A DNA stretch of 64,000 nt from the NCBI RefSeq assembly GCF_036850765.1, contig NC_089492.1:97669022-97733021 (forward strand), written 5' to 3'. The stretch's first letter is position 1. The number at the start of each line of letters is the position of its first letter. Positions 34,954 to 46,779 of this stretch are shown here, one piece after another. The position numbers were made by a program, and so were the translations under genes. Under the pieces are notes generated by a model that saw only the letters and a program-made list of their open reading frames with translations, was not told where the DNA came from and searched no databases. The DNA comes from Saccopteryx bilineata. Its lineage: Eukaryota; Chordata; Mammalia; Chiroptera; Emballonuridae.

Positions 34954-37900
34954 ATGGCAATAGGGAACTCACAAGTATCAATAATTACACTAAATGTAAA
35001 CGGATTAAACTCACCAATAAAAAGGCACAGAGTAGCAGAATGGATTAAAAAAGAAAATCCAACTGTATGCTGCCTACAGGAAACTCATCTAAGTAACAAG
35101 GATAAAAACAAATTCAAAGTGAAAGGCTGGAAAACAATACTCCAAGCAAATAACATTCAAAAACAGGCAGGTGTAGCAATACTCATATCGGATAATGCTG
35201 ACTACAAGACAGGAAAAGTACTCAGAGACAAAAATGGCCATTTCATAATGGATAAGGGAACACTGAATCAAGAAGACATAACAATTATTAATATATATAT
35301 GCACCAAACCAAGGAGCACCAAAATATATAAGACAGCTACTTATTGATCTTAAAACAAAAACTGACAAAAATACAATCATACTTGGAGACCTCAATACAC
35401 CGCTGACGGCTCTAGATCGGTCATCCAAACAGAGAATCAACAAAGACATAGTGGCCTTAAACAAAACACTAGAGCACCTGGATATGATAGACATCTACAG
35501 GACATTTCATCCCAAAGTGACTGAGTATACATTTTTCTCCAGTGTACATGGATCATTCTCAAGAATTGACCATATGTTGGGCCACAAAAACAACATCAGC
35601 AAATTCAGAAAAATTGAAGTTGTACCAAGCATATTTTCTGATCATAAAGCCTTGAAACTAGAATTCAACTGCAAAAAAGAGGAAAAAAATCCCACAAAAA
35701 TGTGGAAACTAAACAACATACTTTTAAAAAATGAATGGGTCAAAGAAGAAATAAGTGCAGAGATCAAAAGATATATACAGACTAATGAAAATGACAATAC
35801 GACATATCAGAATCTATGGGATGCAGCAAAAGCAGTGATAAGAGGGAAGTTCATATCACTTCAGGCATATATGAACAAACAAGAGAGAGCCCAAGTGAAC
35901 CACTTAACTTCCCACCTTAAGGAACTAGAAAAAGAAGAACAAAGACAACCCAAAACCAGCCGAAGAAAGGAGATAATAAAAATCAGAGCAGAAATAAATG
36001 AATTAGAGAACAGAAAAACTATAGAAAAAATTAATAGAACAAGGAGCTGGTTCTTTGAAAAGATCAACAAAATTGACAAACCCTTGGCAAGACTTACCAA
36101 GGAAAAAAGAGAAAGAACTCATATAAACAAAATCCAAAATGAAAGAGGGGAAATCACCACGGACACCGTAGGTATACAAAGAATTATTGTAGAATACTAT
36201 GAAAAACTTTATGCCACTAAATTCAACAACCTAGAAGAAATGGATAAATTCCTAGAACAATACAACCTTCCTAGACTGAGTCAAGAAGAAGCAGAAAGCC
36301 TAAACAGACCTATCAGTAGAGAAGAAATAGAAAAAACCATTAAAAACCTCCCCAAAAATAAAAGTCCAGGCCCTGACGGCTATACCAGCGAATTTTATCA
36401 AACATTCAAAGAAGACTTGGTTCCTATTCTACTCAAAGTCTTCCAAAAAATTGAAGAAGAAGCAATACTTCCAAACACATTTTATGAGGCCAACATAACC
36501 CTCATCCCAAAACCAGGCAAGGATGGCACAAGAAAAAGAAAACTACAGACCAATATCTCTAATGAATACAGATGCTAAAATACTAAACAAAATACTAGCA
36601 AATCGAATACAACAACATATTAAAAAAATAATACATCATGATCAAGTGGGATTCATCCCAGAATCTCAAGGATGGTTCAACATATGTAAAACGGTTAACG
36701 TAATACACCATATCAACAAAACAAAGAACAAAAACCACATGATCTTATCAATAGACGCAGAAAAGGCTTTCGATAAAATACAACACAATTTTATGTTTAA
36801 GACTCTCAACAAAATGGGTATAGAAGGAAAATATCTCAACATGATAAAGGCCATATATGATAAACCATCAGCTAACATCATATTAAATGGCACTAAACTG
36901 AAGGCTTTCCCCCTTAAATCAGGAACAAGACAGGGTTGTCCACGCTCTCCACTCTTATTTAATGTGGTACTAGAGGTTCTCGCCACAGCAATCAGACAAG
37001 ACAAAGAAATAAAAGGCATCCATATCGGAAAAGAAGAAGTAAAGGTATCACTTTTTGCAGATGATATGATCCTATACATCGAAAACCCCAAAGAATCCAC
37101 AAAAAGACTACTAGAAACAATAAGCCAATACAGTAAGGTCGCAGGATACAAAATTAACATACAGAAGTCAATAGCCTTTCTATATGCCAACAATGAAACA
37201 ATTCAGAACGAACTCAAAAGAATAATCCCCTTCACGATTACAACAAAAAAAATAAAATACTTAGGAATAAACATAACAAAGAATGTAAAGGACTTACATA
37301 ATGAAAACTATAAACCATTTTTAAGGGAAATTGAAAAAGATATAATGAGATGGAAGAATATACCTTGTTCTTGGCTAGGAAGAATAAATATAATCAAGAT
37401 GGCTATATTACCCAAAGCAATATACAAATTTAATGCAATTCCCATCAAACTTCCAATGACGTTTTTTAAAGAAATAGAGCAAAAAATCATCAGATTTATA
37501 TGGAACTATAAAAAACCCCGAATAGCCAAAGCAATCCTAAAGAAAAAGAATGAAGCTGGGGGCATTACAATACCTGACTTCAAACTCTATTATAGGGCCA
37601 TGACAATCAAAACAGCATGGTATTGGCAGAAAAATAGACACTCAGACCAATGGAACAGAATAGAAAGTCCAGAAATAAAACCACATATATATAGTCAAAT
37701 AATTTTTGAAAAAGGGGCTAACAACACACAATGGAGAAAAGAAAGCCTCTTCAATAAATGGTGCTGGGAAAACTGGAAAGCCACATGCAAAAGAATGAAA
37801 CTGGACTACAGTCTCTCCCCCTGTACAAAAATTAACTCAAAATGGATCAAAGATCTAAACATAAGACCTGAAACAATTAAGTACATAGAAGAAGACATAG

Positions 37901-38784
37901 GGACTCAACTCATGGACCTGGGTTTTAAAGAGCATTTTATGAATTTGACTCCACAGGCAAGAGAAGTGAAGGCAAAAATTAATAAATGGGACTACATCAG
38001 ACTAAGAAGTTTTTGCTCAGCAAGAGAAACTGATAACAAAATAAACAGAAAGCCAACTAAATGGGAAATGATATTTTCAAACAACAGCTCAGATAAGGGC
38101 CTAATATCCAAAATATACAAAGAACTCATAAAACTCAACAACAAACAAACAAACAATCCCATAAAAAAATGGGAAGAGGATATGAATAGACACTTCTCCC
38201 AGGAAGAAATACAAATGGCCAACAGATATATGAAAAGATGCTCATCTTCTTTAGCTATTAGAGAAATGCAAATCAAAACGGCAATGAGATACCACCTCAC
38301 ACCTGTTCGATTAGCTATTATTAACAAGACAGGTAATAGCAAATGTTGGAGAGGCTGTGGAGAAAAAGGAACCCTCATCCACTGTTGGTGGGAATGTAAA
38401 GTAGTACAACCATTATGGAAGAAAGTATGGTGGTTCCTCAAAAAACTGAAAATAGAACTACCTTATGACCCAGCAATCCCTCTACTGGGTATATACCCCC
38501 AAAACTCAGAAACATTGATACATAAAGACACATGCAGCCCCATGTTTATTGCAGTATTGTTCACAGTGGCCAGGACATGGAAACAACCAAAAAGCCCGTC
38601 AATAGATGACTGGATAAAGAAGATGTGGCACATATACACTATGGAATACTACTCAGCCATAAGAAATGATGACATCGGAACATTTACAGCAAAATGGTGG
38701 GATCTTGATAACATGATACGAAGCGAAATAAGTAAATCAGAAAAAACCAGGAACTGCATTATTCCATACGTATGTGGGACATAA
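34954..38784 (+). pseudogene. L1 ORF2 protein (endonuclease-reverse transcriptase), disabled
   Basis: ORF2p nicks target DNA and copies L1 RNA in place. Start ATG 34954 (MAIGNSQVSIITLNVNG). The apurinic-type endonuclease shows LNVNGLNSP, QETHLS, GDLNTPL and SDHKALK; the reverse transcriptase shows [10 protein letters not shown] and FADD at 37054-37065; the C-terminal cysteine/histidine cluster [14 protein letters not shown] lies at about 38344-38397. About 1,276 codons, normal length. Frameshift 1 is a 2 bp excess in the (AT) run at 35288-35300, giving a stop at 35329. Frameshift 2 is one extra base in the A-rich tract at about 36528-36541, giving a stop near 36576. The rest to 38784 is open. 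All catalytic residues I can check are present, so decay is recent. Confidence 0.96.
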
Positions 38785-39034
38785 AAGTGAAACTGAGAGA
38801 CATTGATAAGGGTGTGGTGGTTACGGGGGGGAGGGGGGAATGGGAGAGGGAAAGGGGGAGGGGGGGCACAAAGAAAATTAGATAGAAAGTGACAGAGGAC
38901 AATCTGACTTTGGGTGATGGGTATGCAACATAATTGAATGACAAGATAACCTGGACATGTTATCTTTGAATATATGTATCCTGATTTATTGATGTTGCCC
39001 CAATAAATAAATGAAATTATTAAAAAAAAATAAA
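38785..39034 (+). other. L1 3' UTR and tail
   Basis: Contains a polyguanine-rich tract at about 38825-38872, with several runs of four or more G (possible G-quadruplex), the aataaa signal near 39002, and an A-rich tail. The same G-rich block is in the copy at 16490-16540. Confidence 0.9.
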
Positions 39035-39191
39035 AAATAAAGCTTCTTTATCAACAATATCTTTTAACATATAATGGAAGGTTATGAATTCCTTTCTCTA
39101 CATCATATGAGAACTACTGAATAAATGTTATAGAGAGTCAAAACAGGTTGAGTACAGTGAACTGAGAAAGTTTTGTAAAGACATAATTCTG

Positions 39192-39565
39192 GCCCTGGAC
39201 GGCTGGCTCAGTGGTAGAGTGTCGGCCTGGCGTGCAGGAGTCTCGGGTTCGATTCCCAGCTAGGGCACACAGGAGAAGTGTCCATCTGTTTCTCCACCCA
39301 TCCCCCTCTCCTTCCTCTCTGTCTCTCTCTTCCCCTCCCACAGCCAAGGCTCCATTGGAGCAAAGTTTGCCCGGGCACTGAGGATGGCTCTGTGGCCTCT
39401 GCCTCAGGTGCTAGAATGGCTCTGGTTGCAACAGAGCAACACTCCAGATGGGCAGAGCATCGCCCCATGGTGGACATGCTGGGTGGATCCTGGTCGGTGC
39501 ATGTGGGAGTCTGTCTGACTGCCTCTCTGTTTCCAGCTTCAGAAAAATACAAAAAAGAAAAAAAA
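39192..39565 (+). mobile_element. tRNA-derived bat SINE, family A
   Basis: Plus-strand copy, head 'gccctggacggctggctcag', body, 'ttccagcttcagaaaaatac', A-tail. TSD agacataattctg at 39179-39191 and agacctaattctg at 39566-39578 (one mismatch). It sits 140 bp downstream of the L1. Confidence 0.95.
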
Positions 39566-39685
39566 AGACCTAATTCTGAAATGCCCTTAAAATATGGATA
39601 AGCATTTCATTTAGTTACCTCTGTAAGGAGCAGATAATATAATCTATTATGATAGCTGTTTTTTTATTTATTTTTATTTTTTATT

Positions 39686-39851
39686 TTTTTGGGTATTTTT
39701 CCGAAGCTGGAAATGGGGAGAGACAGTCAGACAGACTCCCGCATGTGCCCGACCGGGATCCACCCAGCACGCCCACCAGGGGCGAAGCTCTGCCCACCAG
39801 GGGGCAATCCTCTGCCCCTCCGGGGCATCGCTCTGTTGCGACCAGAGCCAC
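39686..39851 (-). mobile_element. 3' half of a family A SINE, cut by an ERV
   Basis: Minus-strand tail and body ('ccgaagctggaaatgggg') end abruptly in 'gagccactct' exactly where the ERV LTR begins. The tRNA-head half is not found beyond the 3' LTR at 42474, so it was lost. Confidence 0.85.
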
Positions 39852-40212
39852 TCTAAGGTTGGTGAATAATGGAGGATGGTCACGTGGGGAACCCAGATCC
39901 GTGAACTTTGGCTAGGACTGCCTACAACCAAGCGCGCCAAAAGAAGTTTTGCAGGAACCCTTTGGAAAAAAAGCGACCGTCTGCCAGCCAGTGAGAGTTC
40001 ACCATGTTATATTAGCCTGATTTCCCTAGAGAACCCCTTTAAATATCTCCCATGCAGTTTAATCCTGGCAACTTCCTTGGCCTCCATCTTACCTCGGGAC
40101 CTGGGAACCTTGCTGGGCAGGATGCACTGTACTCAAGAAAGCCTTTTGTTATTCCACACTTCGTGGCTCTGACCCCGTTCCTTCCTTCTTGGTGGGGGAA
40201 AAATACCTTACA
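39852..40212 (+). repeat. 5' LTR (361 bp)
   Basis: Runs from tctaaggt (a mutated TG start; the 3' LTR has tgtaaggt) to ataccttaca, which is the inverted complement of the start. Contains 'ctttaaatatctccc' as a possible TATA region at about 40037. Confidence 0.88.
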
Positions 40213-40215
40213 TTT

Positions 40216-40233
40216 TGGTGCCGAAACCCAGGA
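40216..40233 (+). promoter_or_regulatory. primer-binding site, tRNA-Phe type
   Basis: tggtgccgaaacccagga, three bases after the LTR end, matches the complement of the tRNA-Phe 3' end at all but one position. Confidence 0.8.
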
Positions 40234-41614
40234 GGAGTTGAAGTCAGCAAGGACTGCTCCTCTTCCTCATCCCCTCTGAGAAAGAACCAGGATCTCCAAC
40301 CTTCTGCCCACTTGGGCGCATGGTGCGGTAAGTCCCCTGCCTCCAGCCACCCTTGAGTTCTTTCTGCCAAGACTCCCTGTCCAAAAACGTAGCTACGTCA
40401 GGGAAGTCTTTTCCGTTCTGAGTGAGTGTGTGCTTGTGGAGATGACCGGAGTACATCCACTTTACCTTTTCCGTCCGTTAGCCAGACCTTGAGTTTTAGG
40501 ATGCTAATACTAAAATCTGACCACTCCGAGGACTAAGGGTGGCTGTGGGGGCACAGTTCTCCTTTCTTAAAGAAGAAGAAACTGTTCTTCTTCCCTGTTG
40601 TGGCCAGGTCACAGAACCCACTGAATTAGCCTCCTGAAGGGACTTTTGGTGTTAACACCCTCACCAATTTAACTATTGCCAAAAAAGCTGGGAACTGATT
40701 AGAGATCTCTTACATACATGGCTTCTAAATATTCATGCACCCGTCCTTAATCTCTGTTGTCACCTGTTCCACCGCACAGATCTTTTTCTGGCCAGAGAAA
40801 CCTCACCTAAAACCTCTACTCCTGATCTTTCCTTCTCCATGGACTCCTAACTCTCTTTTCCTTCTGTCTGACTCCTGGGGGTGCCCCTCCCTCAGGATTT
40901 TCTCTGGTCCCTCTGCAGACCTCTTTTGTGCTGGGTCTCTTCCCTCTGAGAGCTCCCTCTCCTCCCTTTGCAAAAATCTGTTTCTTACTCACCACTACCA
41001 CTCTCTTTCTCCTCCCCTGCTGTCAGGGGCCCTTCCCTACTCCACTGTGTTCTTAAGCCCCTTCTCCATCAGGCCATTCTCAGCCTGGCATTGCCTCTTA
41101 CACTGGTTTTCAGGACGTCCAAATCCAATTTTCTTGCAGGAAGTTCTGGCCCTGTGCTGCCTTTGGCTCCAGCGTTTCCTGTGGGATCTGGGTGCCAGGC
41201 TCCACATGAACCCCCCTCCTCTTATTATCAACCCCCTCAAACCCCTATCCTGGACCTGTGAACATGGCATTTAAAGTTTTTAATGGTCCCAACTAGTAGA
41301 AACAGGCCAAGGCTGTTTGCCAGGCCCGCATGCAGCGGAAGGTAACTCTCTAAACCCTGACTCTTGTGGCAACCCTGAGACCAGCAGAGCCACCAGCAGC
41401 TTGCTTTAAGTGTGGCAAGCAGGACCACTGGTCCTGGCAGGGCCCCTGCCTGTGGCTGCCCACTGAGCACCACCCTGACTGCAAGCAGACCAGTCACTGG
41501 CGGAGTGATTGCCCCTTTGAGCAACAGGTTTTTCCTCAGCGCCTCTACGTAGAGGACAAGCTGCCCGAATGGGAGGCCAATCCAGCCAGGTGGGTGCATC
41601 GCTCAAACTCCTAG
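40234..41614 (+). pseudogene. ERV leader and gag/nucleocapsid remnant
   Basis: Proline/serine/leucine-rich frames at 40735-41274 may be decayed matrix/p12-like gag. A clearer piece is the frame 41366-41614, with CFKCGKQDHW and a later HHPDC...HWRSDCP: a nucleocapsid-like cysteine/histidine arrangement whose spacing is disturbed from the usual CX2CX4HX4C. Stops and frame changes separate the parts. Expected to be nonfunctional. Confidence 0.6.
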
Positions 41615-42000
41615 GACACGGCCTGGACTCAGAGAACCCAGGGATGCTGCAACAAGTGGGTAAGTCCATCTCATTTCTTGTGGACACGGGGGCTACCGTC
41701 TCTGTTTTGCCATCACACTCTGGACCTCTAATTCCCTCACAGGTCTCAGTTATGGGAATGGAGGGGACCCCTTCCTTTCCCCTTTTTACGCCACTCCTGA
41801 CATGCAGTTTTGCCTCAAGCTTGCCTCTTTACAGGACCACTGGCAGTTGGAACCACTGGACTCCATCCATCTCCAGCTCACCAAAAGGCTGTACCCTACA
41901 AATCCCCCTATTACTCCTCTTTTTAAAAAAAATCCTTATAGGACCGCATCTGCGAAGTTTCTCCAATCACGGCCACACAGATAGATGTTCCTCCTGACAC
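41615..42000 (+). pseudogene. retroviral protease remnant with short pol-like tail
   Basis: The frame 41569-41997 contains FLVDTGATVSVLPS at about 41678-41720: the DTGA active-site motif of retroviral aspartic proteases. Soon after, similarity fades into short pol-like wording (PPITPLFKKNPYR) before the 3' LTR, so several kilobases of pol and env have been deleted. Confidence 0.75.
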
Positions 42001-42112
42001 CCCTCAAAGCCACCACCTTTCAATCTCCCCCTCCCCACGATGCCCCTAATCAGCAGGAAGTAGCCAGACGAATAAACAGCGCCCCTTTTCTATTTAACAC
42101 AAAAGGTCAGAA

Positions 42113-42473
42113 TGTAAGGTTGATGAATAATGGTGGATGGTCATGTGGGGAACCCAGACCCATGAACTTTGGCTAGGACCGCCCACAGCCAAGTGCACCA
42201 AAAGAAGCTTCGAAGGAACCCTTTGGAAAAAAAGCGACCGTCTGCCAGCCAGTGAGATTTAACCACGTCATATTAGCCCAACTTCCCTAGAGGACCCCTT
42301 TAAATATCTCCCATGCGGTTTAATCCTGGCGACTTCCTTGGCCTCCATCTTACCTCGGGGCCAGGAAACCTTGCAGGGTCAGATGCGCTGTACTCAAGAA
42401 AGCCTTTTGTTATTCCACACTTCGTGGCTCTGAGCCCCGTTCCTTCCTTCTCAGTGGGGAAAAATACCTTACA
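42113..42473 (+). repeat. 3' LTR (361 bp)
   Basis: tgtaaggt ... accttaca, the complete inverted-end LTR. Same length as the 5' LTR. Upstream purine tract (aaaaggtcagaa) is a poor polypurine tract. Confidence 0.9.
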
Positions 42474-45400
42474 ATAGCCTCACACATATACCCATAAACC
42501 TGTAGACAGAGGCAGAAATATTCAGTAAAGCAAAATGATTGAGAATCTCACTATAGTAGATGTAATTTTGTTTAAAAGTTACATAGCATAAAATTGGAGA
42601 CCTTTGGTTTTAACCTGAAAGCAATTTAGAGTCATTTAAAGTGTGCAAAATATTAAGTCTTTAGGGAAGAACAAGCAAACAAACAAGAAAGAAAACAATT
42701 GGAAAGAATTTGTTAATATTTTAAGAACTTCATTATCCTATCAGAGAAAAAGCTACTTTAAATACAATAAATTTTTAAAAATTTACTTAAGATCAAATCT
42801 TTTTTTAAAAAAGGAAAATATAGTTATGTAAATGCTATTTGAATTATATAAGTAGTAACAGTTTTTATCTCCCTAGTAATCACTAGGAAAATGCCAATAG
42901 GAAGAGGGATGGAAATTACCATAACTACTGTTTGTATCAAAATAAAACCAGTTGCAAAATTTCTTTCCATGGGAAAGAATTTGCTTGGTAATTGATCTCT
43001 TTATACATTTGTCCTTTGAGAACCACAGCCGAAGTGCCACTTTTGGAATATGACTACATTTTACCATGCTATTTAAACAGAATATAGTGTAAGGTGGAGA
43101 TGAGATAGTTATTTTATTTAGTTTTGAACCTCTCTTTTAAATACTAACATAACAACCTGAGAGGTAAGCCTGTTTTTCATGCTTTTATTCTTAGGTCTTT
43201 CTTCTTTTGAAATGTACATATATTCAAGTGATAATTATAAGCAATTACCAGGAAAGAAGAAACCATAAGGAGATTTTTCCCAAATCATAAACATTGCCAA
43301 AGTTGGGTATCTTTTAATGCTGTTTAGTACTGTTGTTTTTAAATTGTGCTTTGAGAATCCTCAGTGATTTTATTAAAGTCCTTCATAGCTAACTGCCTCT
43401 GAGGAAAGTCAATGGACTTGTGAGTGGGAAAGAAGGCCTCCACCACCCCTGGACACTATTTGACTAAGAAAGCTGAGACACTTTATATTGGTCCATTAAT
43501 TATAATTTACTTGGAAGAAACAGTACTTATGCCTTCAAAAGAAAAAATATGTATATATTACTTTTTCTGTTTTACAAAGTTATTTTTTTAAACTAATGAG
43601 CCAGACCCACTGACCTACAGTGCTAATTTAAATAAAGTTATCTCATTTAATTTCATGTATTCTCTGGAGACAGTAAAAACTTGGACAGAAATATTTCTTT
43701 TATTATTGTACTTTCCACAATATTATGAAGTTCATCTTCTCCAGAACTGTCGCCACTACTCACAAATGCTAATTTTCTTTTCAGAGAGGACAACAGACAG
43801 GATAAAAAAAATGTGTTTGGTCTGAAGAGAACTTCACTTTGGCTGGCTGTACCTCTAATCTAATAGCACTGTTTCACTATTTGAATTAATGAAAGGGCTT
43901 TTACATCTAGAGTCCTTGTCCTAGTGATAGGAATGGCAATGTGTCCAAGAAGTAAAGACGATTTTCAATGACATTAGGTAGGGGGTATAGGAAGTATGGG
44001 TGGCAAAAAAGGAAAAAGAAAAAAAGCCAGATTCAGAAAAAAATGATCTTTTCAAAAAACAAAACATGAACTCAAGAAGAGAGTGAAGGATAAGATGAAG
44101 TTTTATAATCATTTAGCAAAAGAATCAGTTGGCAGCTTGGTAAAAGATGGTCCTAATAAAGGAGCGCCTGACCATGTGGCAGTAGAGGAGGCAATATGTG
44201 AGACTATTTATTAAAGTGTTCCAGTTCCAACAAAATTTGGTTTCTATGCTTGGCAAGATAACCAAGACTCTTAAAATTTGAAGAGAAGAACATTGAAAGC
44301 CATCCAAAACTTCAAAATTTAAAAAAAAAAAAAAATTTATTTGATCTGTGAAGAAAAATGAGATTTTCAGGATTTAATTTTTTTTATATTTGACATCTGT
44401 TCTTCTCTCAAGTAATAACTTTGAAGAAAATATCATTCTGTGATAAGCATAATGTGCCATAGCAAGGCAGAGATAGCCCTTTAAAATTGAGTTTAGGGAT
44501 CCAGAGAGGATTTTCAGTTTTATAAGGATATAAACCATGCAAAATAGACTTGTGTTTTCCTGTCCAGAATAGCCCAGTTTTATCTGTCCATTAGAGAAGT
44601 TTCAGGGTTCTCTTACCAGTTGAACCCTACATGTCTGTAATGGTTTGTATGGACTATGTACATACACACATAAATGCATCATGTTATAAAACAGTGACCT
44701 GGATCCTTAAAAAAAAAAAAACAATTGAAATATAAATGCATCGCTGATAATGTACAAGTTATTGTTGTGAATCACATAGATATCTCCTTGGATAATTAGA
44801 ACTAGTTTTGCATTGTTTTATTCCAGAAATTATCCTATGTCAGCCTTCATATAATAATCTGTCCCAGAAAATCTTTCTCTTCTTCCACTTATCTTCTTTA
44901 GCCTACCCATTAGAATCTCCTGAAATTTCTGTGTTCTATGGAAATACGGTCACATCAAACCACACATTTGCCTTGAGTTCCCATAGTGAAAACCATGATA
45001 TTCTGTGTCTGTTTGGCATGTCTTCAAGGTCTTTGACGGACAGGCTGGCACTGCGAGCTGGCTGTGCTTCCCAGGCAGTGCTGCACAGAGCGGAAGAACG
45101 GCTACGAGGCTGATACTGTAAAATCATTTTTCAGAGAACATCTCTTGTGCCAGAGGATGGTACATACTGCACTTGAACTGGCTAAATCATGCCTATGAAA
45201 GTGTTTTTTCTGCAATAATTTTTGTTTGTTATTGTTATTGCTAGGAGAGGAGAGGGAATGAAGAAGAACTATGTTTTGTAACAATATTCTGGGAACCCAT
45301 CATTTCTCTGTGGATACAGCCTTTAGTCATATAATTTCCCCCTAAAGTATAGTTCAAAATGTAATATTTTTACACTATCTTTTTGCATCAAAAAGCTCCT

Positions 45401-46779
45401 CCGTGCTAACAAACAGAAAATCACATCAAATTATGCATAAATTGCATCCAATTTATCAAATTATTTTATGACCCAACTTGAGAAATCATAATTAAAGGCT
45501 TAGTATTCAAAAATAAGCAGATTTTTAGTAACAGAAAATAAAATTTCTTAATGATAGATTTTTTTTCGTGGTAGTCTTTCAGAGTACATAATATTTTCAA
45601 TCATCTAGGAAACAAATATGTCAGTAAAGCCCTTGGCTTTTCATGGAAATCATTTTGCTAATACCTGTTGACCCACCAAGAGCTGATCTGAAAGCACAAA
45701 GGGTCTTTATAATAAATCAGTGTTTAGGGAATATTATTATTTTTCTAAATATAACTTACAGTCTTTATTTGGGGGGCTAAGACATTATTTAATTTTTTAA
45801 GCTTTTGTAGGTCAAAGCTCTTTGTAAAGTATATTTTGTAGCATGTAAGACATATTTATGTCCTCAAATGCATAGAACTTGTTCAAAAAAAAATGAAGTA
45901 GTTTTCCTGAGTCATTTCAGACAGGTTCATGTTATCCATGTTATAATGGCTTCATTGAATGTTGGTTACACCTTTATCTACATTGTCTCATAATGAGATA
46001 TTGCCTACACCTATGTTAATTCTACAGGTATCCTTTCCCAAAGGGAGTCATGATCTGGCAGCCAAATTAGGGAGACTGTCTTTTCTAAGGTATCAATCAG
46101 ACATTACAGGAAAGGTAGAGTAGTAAAATGCGTTGTCAAGATGAAGCAAAGGGTGCTATGAGATCACGTTATCTCATTTGCTGTAAACTCCACGTTAACA
46201 GCACCTGTCTTGTTAGTAATTTATCACCAGCACCTTCCCATCAGCTAGAGCTAGATCAACATTGGATAAATATATAATTAAATGAATAAACTCTGTTAGG
46301 TATATAGTCTTCAGAGAAATCAATGTGAGCAATTTAAAGGACATAGATACCATGATTCTTAAATTCATCCATCAATTGGCATAAATACAAGCACAGGATG
46401 GATAAAATGCTGGCGTTCCCTTTTTTGCATCAGAAAGGAGACAATTCTGGATTAAGGGGAGAAATCTCTGAGTATGTATAGTCTCACTACTATAAATATA
46501 ATTTTTAATTTTTTATATTTTTAATAGTTTGTTCCAGTTGTCCAAGCAAAGACCTCAGAATGATCTGTGGTTCCTCTTTATCTCCCTTCCTTCTCCTGAT
46601 TCATAAACAGATTCTGTAGGCTCCAGTTTCAAAATATATCCAGCATGTTAACATGGGATATTCTGCTGGCACTCTAATTTAAATGATCATCCTTTCTTTC
46701 CAAAATTATTTCAAGAGCCATCTGGTTTATAACCTCACTGTACTCTCATCTATTCTCACCTAGCAGGTATAGTGATTCA
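42474..46779. other. unique AT-rich DNA
   Basis: About 4.3 kb with no repeat family or gene that I recognise. Short ORFs on both strands (for example 44808-45113) have no recognisable domain, and none is supported by codon use or an exon-like boundary. Confidence 0.4.

Larger units (their letters stand above)
31676..39034 (+). mobile_element. full-length young L1 with an ORF2 fragment fused 5' of its promoter
   Basis: The whole segment is bracketed by one perfect 14 bp TSD, aaataaagcttctt, at 31662-31675 and 39035-39048. In order it holds a 215 bp ORF2 fragment (31676-31890), a 5' UTR with tandem monomers (31890-33630), ORF1 (33631-34627), a spacer, ORF2 (34954-38784), a G-rich 3' UTR and an A-rich tail. 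The core is about 7.1 kb, the usual full-length size. Its 3' end is nearly identical to the truncated copy at 15888, so both are recent. ORF1 and ORF2 each carry two lesions, so it cannot encode its own machinery now. Confidence 0.97.
39852..42473 (+). mobile_element. deleted class-I-type ERV with tRNA-Phe-type primer site
   Basis: Two LTRs of exactly 361 bp flank about 1.9 kb. They differ at roughly one base in ten by my reading, so this is an old insertion. A primer-binding site follows the 5' LTR, then leader, a gag/nucleocapsid remnant and a protease remnant; nearly all of polymerase and all of envelope are gone. The tRNA-Phe-type site is typical of the ERV-F group of gammaretrovirus-like elements, a family-level inference. 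No TSD was found, and the left neighbour SINE is cut. Confidence 0.88.

Noticed and set aside
40735..41274. 179-codon ORF as a possible host gene
   Set aside because: Lies between the two LTRs; at most decayed gag. No host exon signals.
44808..45113. 101-codon ORF with a GC-richer end
   Set aside because: No recognisable domain, no splice-site or retrocopy context, and an antisense ORF covers the same bases.
42474..46779. Possible exons in the 4 kb unique block
   Set aside because: No open frame with flanking AG/GT and protein-like wording could be identified by eye.
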